Assembly (NCBI GenBank): GCA_913056495.1
Contig: CAJXMO010000001.1
Location: 248,001-312,000 of the forward strand
Length of the DNA stretch: 64,000 nucleotides
Reading direction: 5' to 3'
DNA from: an uncultured Alteromonadaceae bacterium
GTDB taxonomy: Bacteria > Pseudomonadota > Gammaproteobacteria > Enterobacterales > Alteromonadaceae
The position numbers and the translations under genes are program-made. Shown piece after piece: positions 45,809 to 54,702 of the stretch (positions within the stretch are counted from its first letter, which is position 1; every line of letters starts with the position of its first letter). A model generated the notes under the pieces. The model did not search any database. It saw nothing but the letters and a program-made list of their open reading frames with translations, and was not told the DNA's origin.

Positions 45809-48771
45809 CGTTGGATAGTCAGGCGTTCGAACTGCAAAGCAGCGAACAACAGTTGGTGACTGGTGGTTCAGATCCGCTGTTACCTCAATTGGTTCATGCG
45901 ATTAACCATGCTACAGAAATTGAAATTACGGTTTCTTTTATTCAGCCAAGTGGTTTGGCGCTTTTATTTGACCCATTATCTGAAGCAATTCAAAAGGGTG
46001 CGCGCTTAAGTTTGCTGACCTCTGATTATCTGGATATTACTCATCCGGTAGCACTGCGCCAATTAATGGCATTGGTTGACCGGGGCGCAGATATCCGGAT
46101 TTACCAAACTCAGGTAAATGAAAGCTTTCATATGAAGTCTTATATTTTTGTTAAGACAAATAATGGTGATGAAATAGCGTCGGGCTGTGCGTTTATTGGA
46201 TCAAGTAACATTAGTGCAAGTGCGCTTAAACACGGTCATGAATGGAACTTCCGGCATGATTATCTGCCACCGGAAACCAGTCCGGCAGCTGTTCAGTTTT
46301 TTCAAATCCGGCGGGCTTTTTTGCAGGTATTTGATCATGAGTCTGTCAACGCGTTGACCCATCCTTGGATTGATGGTTATACCGCTAGGCGCAAAGAGCC
46401 GAAAATTGTCAGTGTCGGGGCGGATATAGACGAGGAAGTATTAGAAGAGAGAACACCGCGGCCATCTCAATTAGAAGCTTTAAACGCGCTTTCCACTACA
46501 AGAAAGCAGGGCTTCAAACGAGGATTAGTGGTTCTTGCAACCGGGATGGGGAAAACCTGGCTAAGCGCGTTTGATGTCAAACAATATGGCGCAAAACGGA
46601 TTTTGTTTGTTGCCCATCGTGAAGAAATATTATTACAGGCTCAGCGCACTTATGCTGAGCTTTTGCCGCTGACAACCGGGTTTTATAACGGTCAGCAAAA
46701 AGACAAAAATGCTGACTGTTTATTTGCTTCGGTTCAAACTCTGGGTCAGCAAAATCATTTAACGCAATTCGCACCGGATGCGTTTGACTATATTATTGTT
46801 GATGAATTCCACCATGCCAGTGCAAATACCTACCGCCAATTACTTAACTACTTCGAGCCCGGATTTTTATTAGGTCTCACCGCAACGCCGGAAAGAACCG
46901 ATCGGGCAGATATTTTAGGTTTATGTGACAATAATTTAGTTTTCGAGCGGAACCTGACACAAGGCATTGATCAGAAAGCGCTAGTGCCATTTCATTATTA
47001 TGGCATTTGGGATGAAAACGTAAACTATCAGGCTATACCGTGGCGAAACGGGCGTTTTGACCCGGATGCGCTTGAACATAAGTTTGCGACTGAAAAACGT
47101 GCTTTGCATGCATTATCAGAGTGGCAAAAATACTGCCAGCAACGCACCTTAGGTTTTTGTATTTCAACTAAACATGCAGATTACATGGCTGAGGCATTTA
47201 ATCGCGCGGGTGTGCGAGCTGCTTCTGTTCATAGCCAGTCGGAGCTGCGCCGCAATGAAGCACTTAAATTACTTGAGCAAAAAAAACTGGATGTCCTATT
47301 TACGGTTGATCTCTTTAATGAAGGGACTGACTTACCGGCGATTGATACAATTTTAATGTTGCGCCCAAGCGACTCTAAAATATTGTTTTTACAGCAGTTG
47401 GGCCGTGGGCTCAGAACAAATCAGGGCAAAACACATTTAGTCGTACTGGACTTTATTGGTAATCATCACAGCTTTTTAAATAAACCATATGCGCTGTTAA
47501 ATGAAGCGTCTGCAAAAGGTGTTGTGAGCAAGCTGAAAAAGCCTAAAACTCCTGATTTGGCCGAAGGCTGTTTTATCAATATAGATTTAAATGTGACGGA
47601 TTTTTGGCAAAAGCTGGCAAAAAGCCAGCGAACGACAGCAATAGAAGACTTAACCCAGTTGGCTGAGCAGCTAGGGCATTTACCCAGCGCAAGTGAATTT
47701 TATTACCACTTCGGAGATTTAAAAAAGGTCAATAATCAAAATAACAGCTGGTTTGAATTGATTTCAAAGGTGGAAAGTATAGACGAAGTCGCGCAGCAAA
47801 AAGCAAAGGCGTTAGCGCCGTTTTATGACTTTTTAAGCCGTGGCATTCAGAGCACCAGTATGACTAAGTGTTTTAAAGCTATTTTGCTGGATGCTTTTGT
47901 CAAATTGGATGGTTTTAAAAACCCGCCAACCATTTCCGAGCTGGTACAAATGAGTGCTAAAATTCTGTCGAGGCATCCAAATTTAAAGCAACATGACTTG
48001 CCACAATCAAAATTAAATCAAGCGGCAGGTTCAAAAGCGTGGGAAAAGTATTGGCGATCCAACCCGGTTAAAGCTTATACCAGCAAGAATAAAGACGGCA
48101 CACAATGGTTTGTATTGGAAGACGACAAACTGAAACCTAATTTTACTGTCGAGAATACACAAATTGAGCTACTGAACAATGCTGTACTTGAGCTGGTTGA
48201 ATATTGTCTTGCGAAATACAGCGAACGTTTTCATAACAAGCTTCAAGACGAAGATAAAACACTCACAGCTTCGACAACACCTGAAAATGTCATATCTTTC
48301 AGTCAAAATCAGGCTGAGAATCATCAAGAAACCGAAAAAGAATTGCCCGATGAATCTGCCAAACTGGCTTACTTTCCAGATATAAAAATAGCCTGCGGGC
48401 ATTTTAAAACCGGTGATCACAGTGAGGTTGAATACAGAGCTGTGCCTGATAGTGTCGGCCGAATCAATCCGGACAGACATTTTTTAGCAAAAGCATCGGG
48501 TAACTCGATGGATGGCGGTAAAAATCCGATTTTGGATGGGCAATTATTGCTGCTTGAGTGGATTACACCGGAAAGAGCTGGTTCACTTCAGAACTGCACT
48601 GTTGCAATAGAATGTGATGATGAAACAGGCAACGCACAATATCTGCTGCGTGATATTAAAAAAGAGCCGGATGGCCGTTATAAACTGATTGCCAAAAATC
48701 CGGACTATGAGCCAATTTACGCAACCGAAAATATGCGCTCGTTTGCACGTTTAAAAGCCGTTGTTGAATAG
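45805..48771 (+). CDS. PLD - SF2 helicase - S24-like fusion protein
   Basis: A 988-residue multidomain protein. Residues about 1-190 form a phospholipase D-type nuclease domain (HMK at 109-111, GSSNISASAL near 135). About 220-570 is a superfamily 2 helicase: Walker A TGMGKT (Lys250), DEFHHA (from Asp333), LGLTATPERTD and motif VI QQLGRGLRTNQG. The middle resembles DUF3427. The last 110 residues resemble a LexA/UmuD (S24) peptidase domain: ASGNSMDGG with Ser901, then YLLRDIKK where the catalytic lysine of LexA appears as Arg949, and AKNPDYEPI. Such proteins are candidates for DNA repair or anti-phage roles, unproven. It overlaps the methyltransferase gene. Confidence 0.85.
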   Translation: MTLDSQAFELQSSEQQLVTGGSDPLLPQLVHAINHATEIEITVSFIQPSGLALLFDPLSEAIQKGARLSLLTSDYLDITHPVALRQLMALVDRGADIRIYQTQVNESFHMKSYIFVKTNNGDEIASGCAFIGSSNISASALKHGHEWNFRHDYLPPETSPAAVQFFQIRRAFLQVFDHESVNALTHPWIDGYTARRKEPKIVSVGADIDEEVLEERTPRPSQLEALNALSTTRKQGFKRGLVVLATGMGKTWLSAFDVKQYGAKRILFVAHREEILLQAQRTYAELLPLTTGFYNGQQKDKNADCLFASVQTLGQQNHLTQFAPDAFDYIIVDEFHHASANTYRQLLNYFEPGFLLGLTATPERTDRADILGLCDNNLVFERNLTQGIDQKALVPFHYYGIWDENVNYQAIPWRNGRFDPDALEHKFATEKRALHALSEWQKYCQQRTLGFCISTKHADYMAEAFNRAGVRAASVHSQSELRRNEALKLLEQKKLDVLFTVDLFNEGTDLPAIDTILMLRPSDSKILFLQQLGRGLRTNQGKTHLVVLDFIGNHHSFLNKPYALLNEASAKGVVSKLKKPKTPDLAEGCFINIDLNVTDFWQKLAKSQRTTAIEDLTQLAEQLGHLPSASEFYYHFGDLKKVNNQNNSWFELISKVESIDEVAQQKAKALAPFYDFLSRGIQSTSMTKCFKAILLDAFVKLDGFKNPPTISELVQMSAKILSRHPNLKQHDLPQSKLNQAAGSKAWEKYWRSNPVKAYTSKNKDGTQWFVLEDDKLKPNFTVENTQIELLNNAVLELVEYCLAKYSERFHNKLQDEDKTLTASTTPENVISFSQNQAENHQETEKELPDESAKLAYFPDIKIACGHFKTGDHSEVEYRAVPDSVGRINPDRHFLAKASGNSMDGGKNPILDGQLLLLEWITPERAGSLQNCTVAIECDDETGNAQYLLRDIKKEPDGRYKLIAKNPDYEPIYATENMRSFARLKAVVE

Positions 48772-48828
48772 GTTGGAAATATAAATTTATAGAATAGTAG
48801 TTTTTAAGGACGATTAAGGTTCAATGGT

Positions 48829-49461
48829 ATGATTTTCTTCTTTTTATCTGTTACCACCATATTACTGGCTTTTTATGCTGGAAAAGTAAGCAATAATTAC
48901 CGGGTAAACAAAGGGGAGCGTAGAGTTGCTCAGAGTATTCAGTCTGTGATTGACTCAGATAATGAGGTGCTGGTTAATAATGTCACGCTAGAACTGGATG
49001 ATGGCCATACCACACAAATAGATCATATTTTAATATCAAGGCATGGTGTTTATGTTATTGAAACTAAGCATTATAGTGGATGGATATTTGGTGATGAAAA
49101 TACTCGCAACTGGACTCAGGTTATTTATAAAAAGAAGACAAAATTTCAAAACCCTATTCGGCAAAATTATAAACATTTACAAACGGTACGTCAGTTATTC
49201 GATTTTCTTCCAGAAAATGATGTCCATTCATTAATAGTGTTTTCGGGAGATGCTAAGTTTAAAACTCCCTTGCCAAAAAATGTATTCTATAAGAGTGGGT
49301 TAGAGAAATTCTTGGCTGAGCAAAAGGAGTATAGAATAAGTTTAAATCGGGTACAGTTTTGCTTGGGGCGTTTGCAATTTATCCGCTTACCCGAAAATAG
49401 TCATACTGACAAATTACATGTAGCAAACTTAAAATCCAATGTAGTACGAATTAAACATTAG
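48829..49461 (+). CDS. Membrane-anchored NERD-domain protein
   Basis: A 210-residue protein with an N-terminal membrane helix (about 1-20) and a NERD (nuclease-related) domain (about 25-150). The PD-(D/E)XK-like residues are visible as TQIDHILIS and VYVIETKHYSG. NERD domains are predicted nucleases found in DNA-processing and defence contexts; no activity is shown here. The gene follows the helicase fusion by 57 bases on the same strand. It is visibly richer in A+T and in AGA/ATA codons than the helicase gene, which suggests separate origin. Confidence 0.82.
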   Translation: MIFFFLSVTTILLAFYAGKVSNNYRVNKGERRVAQSIQSVIDSDNEVLVNNVTLELDDGHTTQIDHILISRHGVYVIETKHYSGWIFGDENTRNWTQVIYKKKTKFQNPIRQNYKHLQTVRQLFDFLPENDVHSLIVFSGDAKFKTPLPKNVFYKSGLEKFLAEQKEYRISLNRVQFCLGRLQFIRLPENSHTDKLHVANLKSNVVRIKH

Positions 49462-49494
49462 TTACTATTTTTATGACAATACAGGGACGTAAAG

Positions 49495-50430
49495 ATGATT
49501 TTAAAAGATAAGACTCCTGTTTCTAGCCGCTCAGCCCGAATTAAAGCTGGTGAGAAACAAGAATTAGACGTTGCATTTTATTTACGAAGAGCTTTCAAGG
49601 ATAACAAGAAAGTATTAATAATAAACGACTTTAAGTTTACACATAATGGTGAAACGGCTCAAATAGATCACCTTGTGATTTATACCTATGGTTTAATTTT
49701 AATAGAATCGAAAAGTATTAAAGGGGAAGTGAGTATTAACGACCTCGGGGAGTGGACTCGAAGTATACGAGGTAGATGGACAGGAATGCCATCCCCTATT
49801 AAACAACTAGAAATGCAGCAAATGTTATTACGAGAGTTGTTATTTGATTATCGTTCCGAGATTTTAGGTAAATCACTAGGGTTTATGCAGCACTCCTTTG
49901 GTGGTCGATGTTGGGATAATGTCTGTGTCGTCTCAAGTGATGCAATTATCGACCGGAATTCAATGCCAAAAGACTTATCCAATCAGCTTGTGAAAAGTGA
50001 ATTTCTTATCGAACAGTTACACTCAATCATGAAGATAAAATCAAGTGTTGGTGCAGTGTTGACGTTTGATACTAGACCTGAATTTACCGATGAAGAACTG
50101 GATTCTGTAAGCCGATTTCTACTTACTCAAACGGAGCCTTCTGGGGTTAAGGAAAGTAGTGAAGCCTTATACCAACTGCACTCTAATTATCCTAAAAAGG
50201 AAATTGAAGCGGCGCTCCCCAAATTAAAATGCAAAGTATGTGAGTCTATCGAATTTACGCCTCAATATGGACGTTACGGCTATTTCATAAAATGCAATAA
50301 ATGTAGCTCAAATACAGCTATGAAAATGCCCTGTTTCAGCTGCTCCAGCAAAAACACTAAAGTTAAGAAAAAGAAAGAAGTGTATATGCTTTCATGTGCT
50401 GATTGTGATTCACAAACGCAACTAATTTAA
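49495..50430 (+). CDS. NERD-domain protein with C-terminal zinc ribbons
   Basis: A 311-residue protein with an N-terminal NERD domain (about 18-130; AQIDHLVIY and LILIESKSIKGE supply the Asp and the ExK). The C-terminal 65 residues have four CxxC knuckles (CKVC, CNKC, CFSC, CADC), forming two zinc ribbons like those of topoisomerase I. The combination suggests DNA binding plus cleavage, inferred only. There is no membrane helix. It lies 33 bases after the other NERD gene and 10 bases before the next small gene, and shares their A+T richness. Confidence 0.82.
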   Translation: MILKDKTPVSSRSARIKAGEKQELDVAFYLRRAFKDNKKVLIINDFKFTHNGETAQIDHLVIYTYGLILIESKSIKGEVSINDLGEWTRSIRGRWTGMPSPIKQLEMQQMLLRELLFDYRSEILGKSLGFMQHSFGGRCWDNVCVVSSDAIIDRNSMPKDLSNQLVKSEFLIEQLHSIMKIKSSVGAVLTFDTRPEFTDEELDSVSRFLLTQTEPSGVKESSEALYQLHSNYPKKEIEAALPKLKCKVCESIEFTPQYGRYGYFIKCNKCSSNTAMKMPCFSCSSKNTKVKKKKEVYMLSCADCDSQTQLI

Positions 50431-50440
50431 AGGTATTAGA

Positions 50441-50743
50441 ATGACCCCATCCAATTTCAAATCAGAAGCTTATCGTCAGTTAGTCGATATTTTTACCAAA
50501 ACACAAGCTAAAACCCCGGATGCTGAGGCTAAAGCGCGGACTCAGGGGTTTATTTATGCCGGTCAGTTTATGGGCGTGATTTCAAAAGAAGAAGCTCAAA
50601 CTCTGATTGAGCTGGCGCATTTTGATGTGTTTAAAATGAGCATTGCACGAAGGGTAGATTTAGAAGCGAAGCAAAAGCAGGCATTTGAGGAAATGGATGA
50701 GGCGTTTTTTGAGATCCCAACAGTATTAAGGCAGCCCGGGTAA
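50441..50743 (+). CDS. Small protein of unknown function
   Basis: A 100-residue protein that I do not recognise. It is soluble, predicted mainly helical, and acidic at the C-terminus (KQKQAFEEMDEAFFEIP). AAAGG lies about nine bases before the ATG. It starts 10 bases after the second NERD gene and so belongs to the same transcript. Its base composition is closer to the chromosome average than that of the NERD genes, so it may be an older resident gene. Confidence 0.65.
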   Translation: MTPSNFKSEAYRQLVDIFTKTQAKTPDAEAKARTQGFIYAGQFMGVISKEEAQTLIELAHFDVFKMSIARRVDLEAKQKQAFEEMDEAFFEIPTVLRQPG

Positions 50744-50771
50744 AGGCGCATTATTATGCGTTACCCGTTAT

Positions 50772-51038
50772 CCCTGAAGTGGATTGTACGATTACGCCGC
50801 CACGCGGATTGTACGATTACGCCGCCATGCGGATTGTACGATTACGCCGTCACGCGGCTAATCGTACCTACGGTTTATGTGTCGCGTGCGCGGGCAAGCG
50901 CCGCGCCTACGGTTTGGGTCGGCCTTTGCCGGCATGGATGCAGGTATGAGTGCAATGCAGGGGCAATTGCCGTTAGGCCGAAAATCGCCATTTCCGCGCA
51001 GAGCGTGGTAAGCCGCATGCCGATTCGCATGCCGTGGA
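50772..51038. repeat. REP-like mosaic repeat array 1
   Basis: Three tandem 25-bp units beginning GGATTGTACGATTACGCCG (50781, 50806, 50831), the last closed by GGCTAATCGTAC to form a hairpin. Then come the element GCGCGGGCAAGCGCCGCGCC (about 50889), the element GCCGGCATGGATGCAGGT (about 50929-50946), and CGCAGAGCGTGG (50996). All recur in the arrays at 54.1 and 59.2 kb. It separates the NERD operon from the convergent PAP2 gene. A 96-codon frame across it is repeat-derived. Confidence 0.88.
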
Positions 51039-51749
51039 TTATTTAGCTTTTAGCGGATTTTCCAGTTTAAAAGCTTTGCCCAGCGCAAGATTGGTAAAAT
51101 ATACAACCCAGAACGCAAATATAGTATCACTTAAAAAGTGACCGCCTTGCACAATTCGGGTTAAGCCGACAATAATGCCAATGCCTAAGCCGAAATAAAA
51201 TGCGCGGCGAGAGCGTAGCAACCAGCCTAATGCGATAAAATAAAATCCCATCGATGCATGGCCACTGACAAATGAGCAGTTTGTATCGCACTGGCCTGAA
51301 TATTCAAATGCGGCTGTATAGGTATCCGGGCCGTTGAACTCTTGAATATCAACCGGTCGGGCTCGTCCTATTGAGTTATTTTTTAATACTTCGTTGACGA
51401 ACAGGCCCGGCCCTAATAAAAGCGATGCCAGTAAAAAGCTGTAAATCCACTTTTTATGGTAGCTTTTATAATCTGTATCCGGTTTTGCCTGTTTGTTTTT
51501 GCGATAAAATACAATAGCCAACACTATTAACAGCGGCAAAATGACCACATGTGGTTTGGCAAACAGCTTATAAATCCCCTTAACAACAGGGTTATCATTC
51601 CAGTAAAAGCCACCTTGTGCGGCGTCATAAAACAGCGCAGTGACATTAATATCAATGCGTGGCGCAATCAGCGTGAAAAATAGTATACAAGCGATTAATA
51701 ACGCCAGATCAATCCGTAATAGGTATTGTTTGATAGTGGAATTCTGCAT
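51039..51749 (-). CDS. PAP2-family membrane phosphatase (lipid A phosphatase-like)
   Basis: A 236-residue integral membrane protein with five or six helices and the three phosphatase motifs: KNNSIGRARP (KX6RP), FVSGHAS (SGH) and TRIVQGGHFLSD (RX5HX3D). This form resembles LpxE/LpxF-type lipid A phosphatases and related lipid phosphate phosphatases. The ATG at 51749 follows GAGG by nine bases and starts one base after the stop of the GT39 gene, so they form an operon; a TTG at 51764 is an unlikely alternative. Substrate not determinable. Confidence 0.85.
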   Translation of the reverse strand: MQNSTIKQYLLRIDLALLIACILFFTLIAPRIDINVTALFYDAAQGGFYWNDNPVVKGIYKLFAKPHVVILPLLIVLAIVFYRKNKQAKPDTDYKSYHKKWIYSFLLASLLLGPGLFVNEVLKNNSIGRARPVDIQEFNGPDTYTAAFEYSGQCDTNCSFVSGHASMGFYFIALGWLLRSRRAFYFGLGIGIIVGLTRIVQGGHFLSDTIFAFWVVYFTNLALGKAFKLENPLKAK

Positions 51750-51750
51750 T

Positions 51751-53241
51751 TTATTTTGCCTCAACTTCCGGTGTGATTACGCTTTTACCTTTAAAACCTT
51801 CGACCTTATATAAACGCGCATCGCGGCTATAATTATCATAGATTTTTCGGGTTTGCTCGGTTAACAGCTCTACCTGATCAAAATATTGAGAGAGCTCAGC
51901 CTGTGTCCATTTATCGGTAATAAATAAAAACTGGTCATAGCTTGATTCATACAAAGGGTATTTTAAGTCGTAGTGGTGGGCAACATGAAAATCGCCATCA
52001 AGTGATACGCCGGTAAAATCCTGTGGCGTTAAATAATACCCAAAATAAGCCAGCAGTTTGCGGTGATCACTGGCTATTTTATAATCCGGATACTGGTTAA
52101 AATAAGGCTGAAATTGCTGGACAAATTCTGGCCAGCCGTTAATACGCTTGTATGGGTCATTGCCTTTTTGACGCTCGACGCCAATTGCATCGGTAAACGC
52201 ATTAAAATGATAAAATGCTGCCATTAATAAAATATTGGCGGCTAAACCTAGTTTTAACCAGGTTTGCTTTTGCATTTTTGACAAATAAAAACCGGTTAAC
52301 AAACTGGCACTCACATAAGCCGCTGCTGCCCAATTCATATTGGCTTTCGCTAATAAAGCCTGAGCGGATATAACAAAAATCGTAGGCCAGAATAAACACC
52401 AGAGCAGTTTTTCATTATCTGACTTTTGTTTTGATTTAATGCCCTGTGCCAGCATAACAACCAATAAAACAGGCCCAAAAACTAATAGCTGCAGGCCCCA
52501 GAACTCAGCCATACGGCCAAAACTAACCGGTTTTTCACCTTGTTTTGAAATCTCCGATGTATGCTGGAAACTAATAAAATCATGCTGATAATTCCAGTAT
52601 AAATTGGGTAATAAAAATGCAACGGCAATGGCGCAGGCAATCCAGAATCTGGGATTGGTGAGAATTTTTTTACCTTGGTCTGAAACAACTGCAAAACATA
52701 AAAATGCAACCGGTAATAAAACAAAGGTATATTTAGACAATAACCCTAAGCCGCCAAAGCAACCGGCTAAAATCCACCATTGAATCGCATTATTATCACG
52801 AGCGCGAATAAAAGCATAAGTGGCACAAGACCAGAAAAACAGCTGAGGTGCATCTGTTGTAATAAATAGAGAATTTAAGCTCACCAGCGGCATTAATAAA
52901 AAAGCAAGGCCAGCATAAAAACCGGCTTTTTCACTGAAAAGTCGGCGATTAATCCGGTAGGCCACTAAAGCGGTTAAACAATATAAAACCGGAGCCGCTA
53001 GCTTAACAGCCCATTCGGCATTTCCAAACAAACCTGTGGTGAGCGCAATTAACCAACCGACAACCGGCGGTTTAGAATAATAACCCCAGTCCGGATTTTG
53101 TGCCCAGCTTAAATAATAAGCTTCGTCATAAAAGAGCGTAATAGGGGTGGCGAGTGTAACCCATTCGCGATAAATAAAAGTGAGTAGGGTGATTCCAACA
53201 AAAGTCAGAAAACAGGTTGAATAACGATTAGACTGATTCAA
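51751..53241 (-). CDS. GT39/PMT-family glycosyltransferase
   Basis: A 496-residue polytopic inner-membrane protein with about a dozen helices. The N-terminal periplasmic loop has the conserved acidic motif TLFYDEAYYLSW followed by GYYSKPPVVGWL, as in ArnT and protein O-mannosyltransferase relatives, which take a sugar from a polyprenyl-phosphate donor. The acceptor may be lipid A, another glycolipid or protein. It is upstream of the lipid A phosphatase-like gene, consistent with remodelling of the outer-membrane surface. Confidence 0.85.
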   Translation of the reverse strand: MNQSNRYSTCFLTFVGITLLTFIYREWVTLATPITLFYDEAYYLSWAQNPDWGYYSKPPVVGWLIALTTGLFGNAEWAVKLAAPVLYCLTALVAYRINRRLFSEKAGFYAGLAFLLMPLVSLNSLFITTDAPQLFFWSCATYAFIRARDNNAIQWWILAGCFGGLGLLSKYTFVLLPVAFLCFAVVSDQGKKILTNPRFWIACAIAVAFLLPNLYWNYQHDFISFQHTSEISKQGEKPVSFGRMAEFWGLQLLVFGPVLLVVMLAQGIKSKQKSDNEKLLWCLFWPTIFVISAQALLAKANMNWAAAAYVSASLLTGFYLSKMQKQTWLKLGLAANILLMAAFYHFNAFTDAIGVERQKGNDPYKRINGWPEFVQQFQPYFNQYPDYKIASDHRKLLAYFGYYLTPQDFTGVSLDGDFHVAHHYDLKYPLYESSYDQFLFITDKWTQAELSQYFDQVELLTEQTRKIYDNYSRDARLYKVEGFKGKSVITPEVEAK

Positions 53242-53314
53242 TTTTGCTTACTTCCGCTTTATTTGTGTACAAACAAAGGCCTGAAAATGTTTCAGCACCT
53301 TTACTTTACTCGGT

Positions 53315-54103
53315 TTATTTTTTAGATAAATGGCAAGCGAGTTGAACACAATAGGTCGCCAATGCCAGACAGGCGACTAATATAGCAAAATCATGGGCGT
53401 TAGGATAACCATTGTGGTGCATAAAAATACGAAATACAGCATAAATCGGGATACAAATTAATATTAGCTGTGAAATTCTATGCTGACCTAAATTAAATCT
53501 GGCCGCAGTTAAATAACCTAAGCCCGCGGCTAGCAGACCAATGCCGCCGCCCACCAGAGTATCAATCGGAAAGTGAACGCCCACCATCACTCGGCTTAAC
53601 CCCACTAAAACAACCAATAATAGGGCCAGCCATCTTTGCCAGTTTTGATTGGCTGCCATGATTAATAAACCAGCCAACACGGCAGCTGTCATAGTGTGGC
53701 CGGATGGAAAACTACCAACCTCAAGCACACGGCCAATAATATTAATTTGTTCCGGATCAAATACACGTGGTGGGCGGTCAATGGCTAAACCTCGTTTAAA
53801 GCTTTGCGCAATTAAGGTCGCCGGAACCGACGCAATCAACATAGCCGGCATCAGATTTTTATCTCTGAATATAAAAAATAGAAGCAGGGCGATGGCTAAA
53901 TAAGTATCACCCAGCATAGTGATGGATGACCAGAGTGGATCAGGGAATTGTGCACCCAATTGGTTGAGCATTAAAAAACCGCCATGATAGCCAGACAAAG
54001 TCAGGATTATCAGTGCGATTAGCAGGAGTGAAAAGCTGGCTTTACTGAGCCAAATTTTTGCGGTTTTGTGGTTAATCCAGGTTTGCTGCCAGTTATTTTG
54101 CAT
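53315..54103 (-). CDS. PAP2-family membrane phosphatase
   Basis: A 262-residue membrane protein with phosphatase motifs KRGLAIDRP (KX6RP), FPSGHTMTA (PSGH) and SRVMVGVHFPID (SRX5HX3D). It may dephosphorylate undecaprenyl pyrophosphate, phosphatidylglycerol phosphate or lipid A; its close spacing with lipid-linked sugar transferases favours recycling of the polyprenyl carrier, which is inference. It is separated by 73 bases from the GT39 gene and is not closely similar to the PAP2 protein at 51039. Confidence 0.87.
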   Translation of the reverse strand: MQNNWQQTWINHKTAKIWLSKASFSLLLIALIILTLSGYHGGFLMLNQLGAQFPDPLWSSITMLGDTYLAIALLLFFIFRDKNLMPAMLIASVPATLIAQSFKRGLAIDRPPRVFDPEQINIIGRVLEVGSFPSGHTMTAAVLAGLLIMAANQNWQRWLALLLVVLVGLSRVMVGVHFPIDTLVGGGIGLLAAGLGYLTAARFNLGQHRISQLILICIPIYAVFRIFMHHNGYPNAHDFAILVACLALATYCVQLACHLSKK

Positions 54104-54124
54104 TAGTTTATTCCGTTGTTAATT

Positions 54125-54646
54125 AAGGCGATTGTACGATTACGCCGCCACGCGGCTAATCGTACCTACGGTTTATGTTTTGCGTGCGCGGGCAAGCGCC
54201 GCGCCTACGGTGTAGGTCGACATTTATGTCGAAAGCGATAGCGTTGTTTTTATTCGTTATTCCCGTTTTTTACACCATCATCTTTCACTATCACCGTCAT
54301 CCCCGCGCAGGCGGGGAACCAAAACCCAACACCGGCGTTGCGGGCAATAAACGGGGTGTGCATCACGCCACGCGATTGTACGATTACGCAACTCCGCTCT
54401 GGTGTAAGTTTTATTCGGGCTAAAGCCCGACCTACAATTCTTACCTCAGCCTATGTGTTGAATGCGCGGGCAAGCGCCGCGCCTACGGTGTAGGTCGACA
54501 TTTATGTCGAAAGCGATAGCCTTGTTTTTATTCGTTATTCCCGTTTTTTACAACGTCATCTCCGCGTAGGCGAGGAACCAAAACCCTACGCGTCGGGCAA
54601 AAACGCCTTGTCACGCAGAGCGTGGGTACCATTATGCTTAGCCCTT
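54125..54646. repeat. REP-like mosaic repeat array 2
   Basis: This holds the clearest palindrome: GTACGATT-ac-GCCGC-cac-GCGGC-t-AATCGTAC at 54134-54165. Two copies of GCGCGGGCAAGCGCCGCGCC with GGTCGACATTTATGTCGA lie at about 54188-54241 and 54465-54521. A CCCCGCGCAGGCGGGG hairpin is at about 54301, a diverged copy at about 54560, a partial GATTGTACGATTACGC near 54374 and CACGCAGAGCGTGGG near 54612. No gene is supported in the 597 bases between neighbours. Confidence 0.9.
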
Positions 54647-54702
54647 AAAATCTAAAATCTAAAATCTAAAATCTAAAATCTAAAATCTAAAATCTAAAAT
54701 CT
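54647..54702. repeat. Eight tandem copies of AAAATCT
   Basis: A perfect 7-bp microsatellite of eight units, 56 bases. The last two bases are part of the TAG stop codon of the minus-strand glycosyltransferase gene (54701-54703). Because the array sits 3' of the stop, changes in copy number should leave the protein intact. Confidence 0.97.

Noticed and set aside
45805..48771. PLD-helicase as a Type III restriction subunit with the upstream methyltransferase as its modification enzyme
   Set aside because: The methyltransferase has no DNA-methyltransferase catalytic motif such as DPPY or NPPF and is too small with no target-recognition domain; it looks like a small-molecule enzyme.
50756..51046. 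A 96-codon plus-strand frame as a gene
   Set aside because: It consists of the REP-like elements of array 1 and overlaps the stop of the PAP2 gene.
54175..54423. An 82-codon plus-strand frame, similar in peptide to one at 59465-59671
   Set aside because: The similarity comes from the shared DNA repeat GCGCGGGCAAGCGCCGCGCC and its neighbour; neither has a convincing start or composition.
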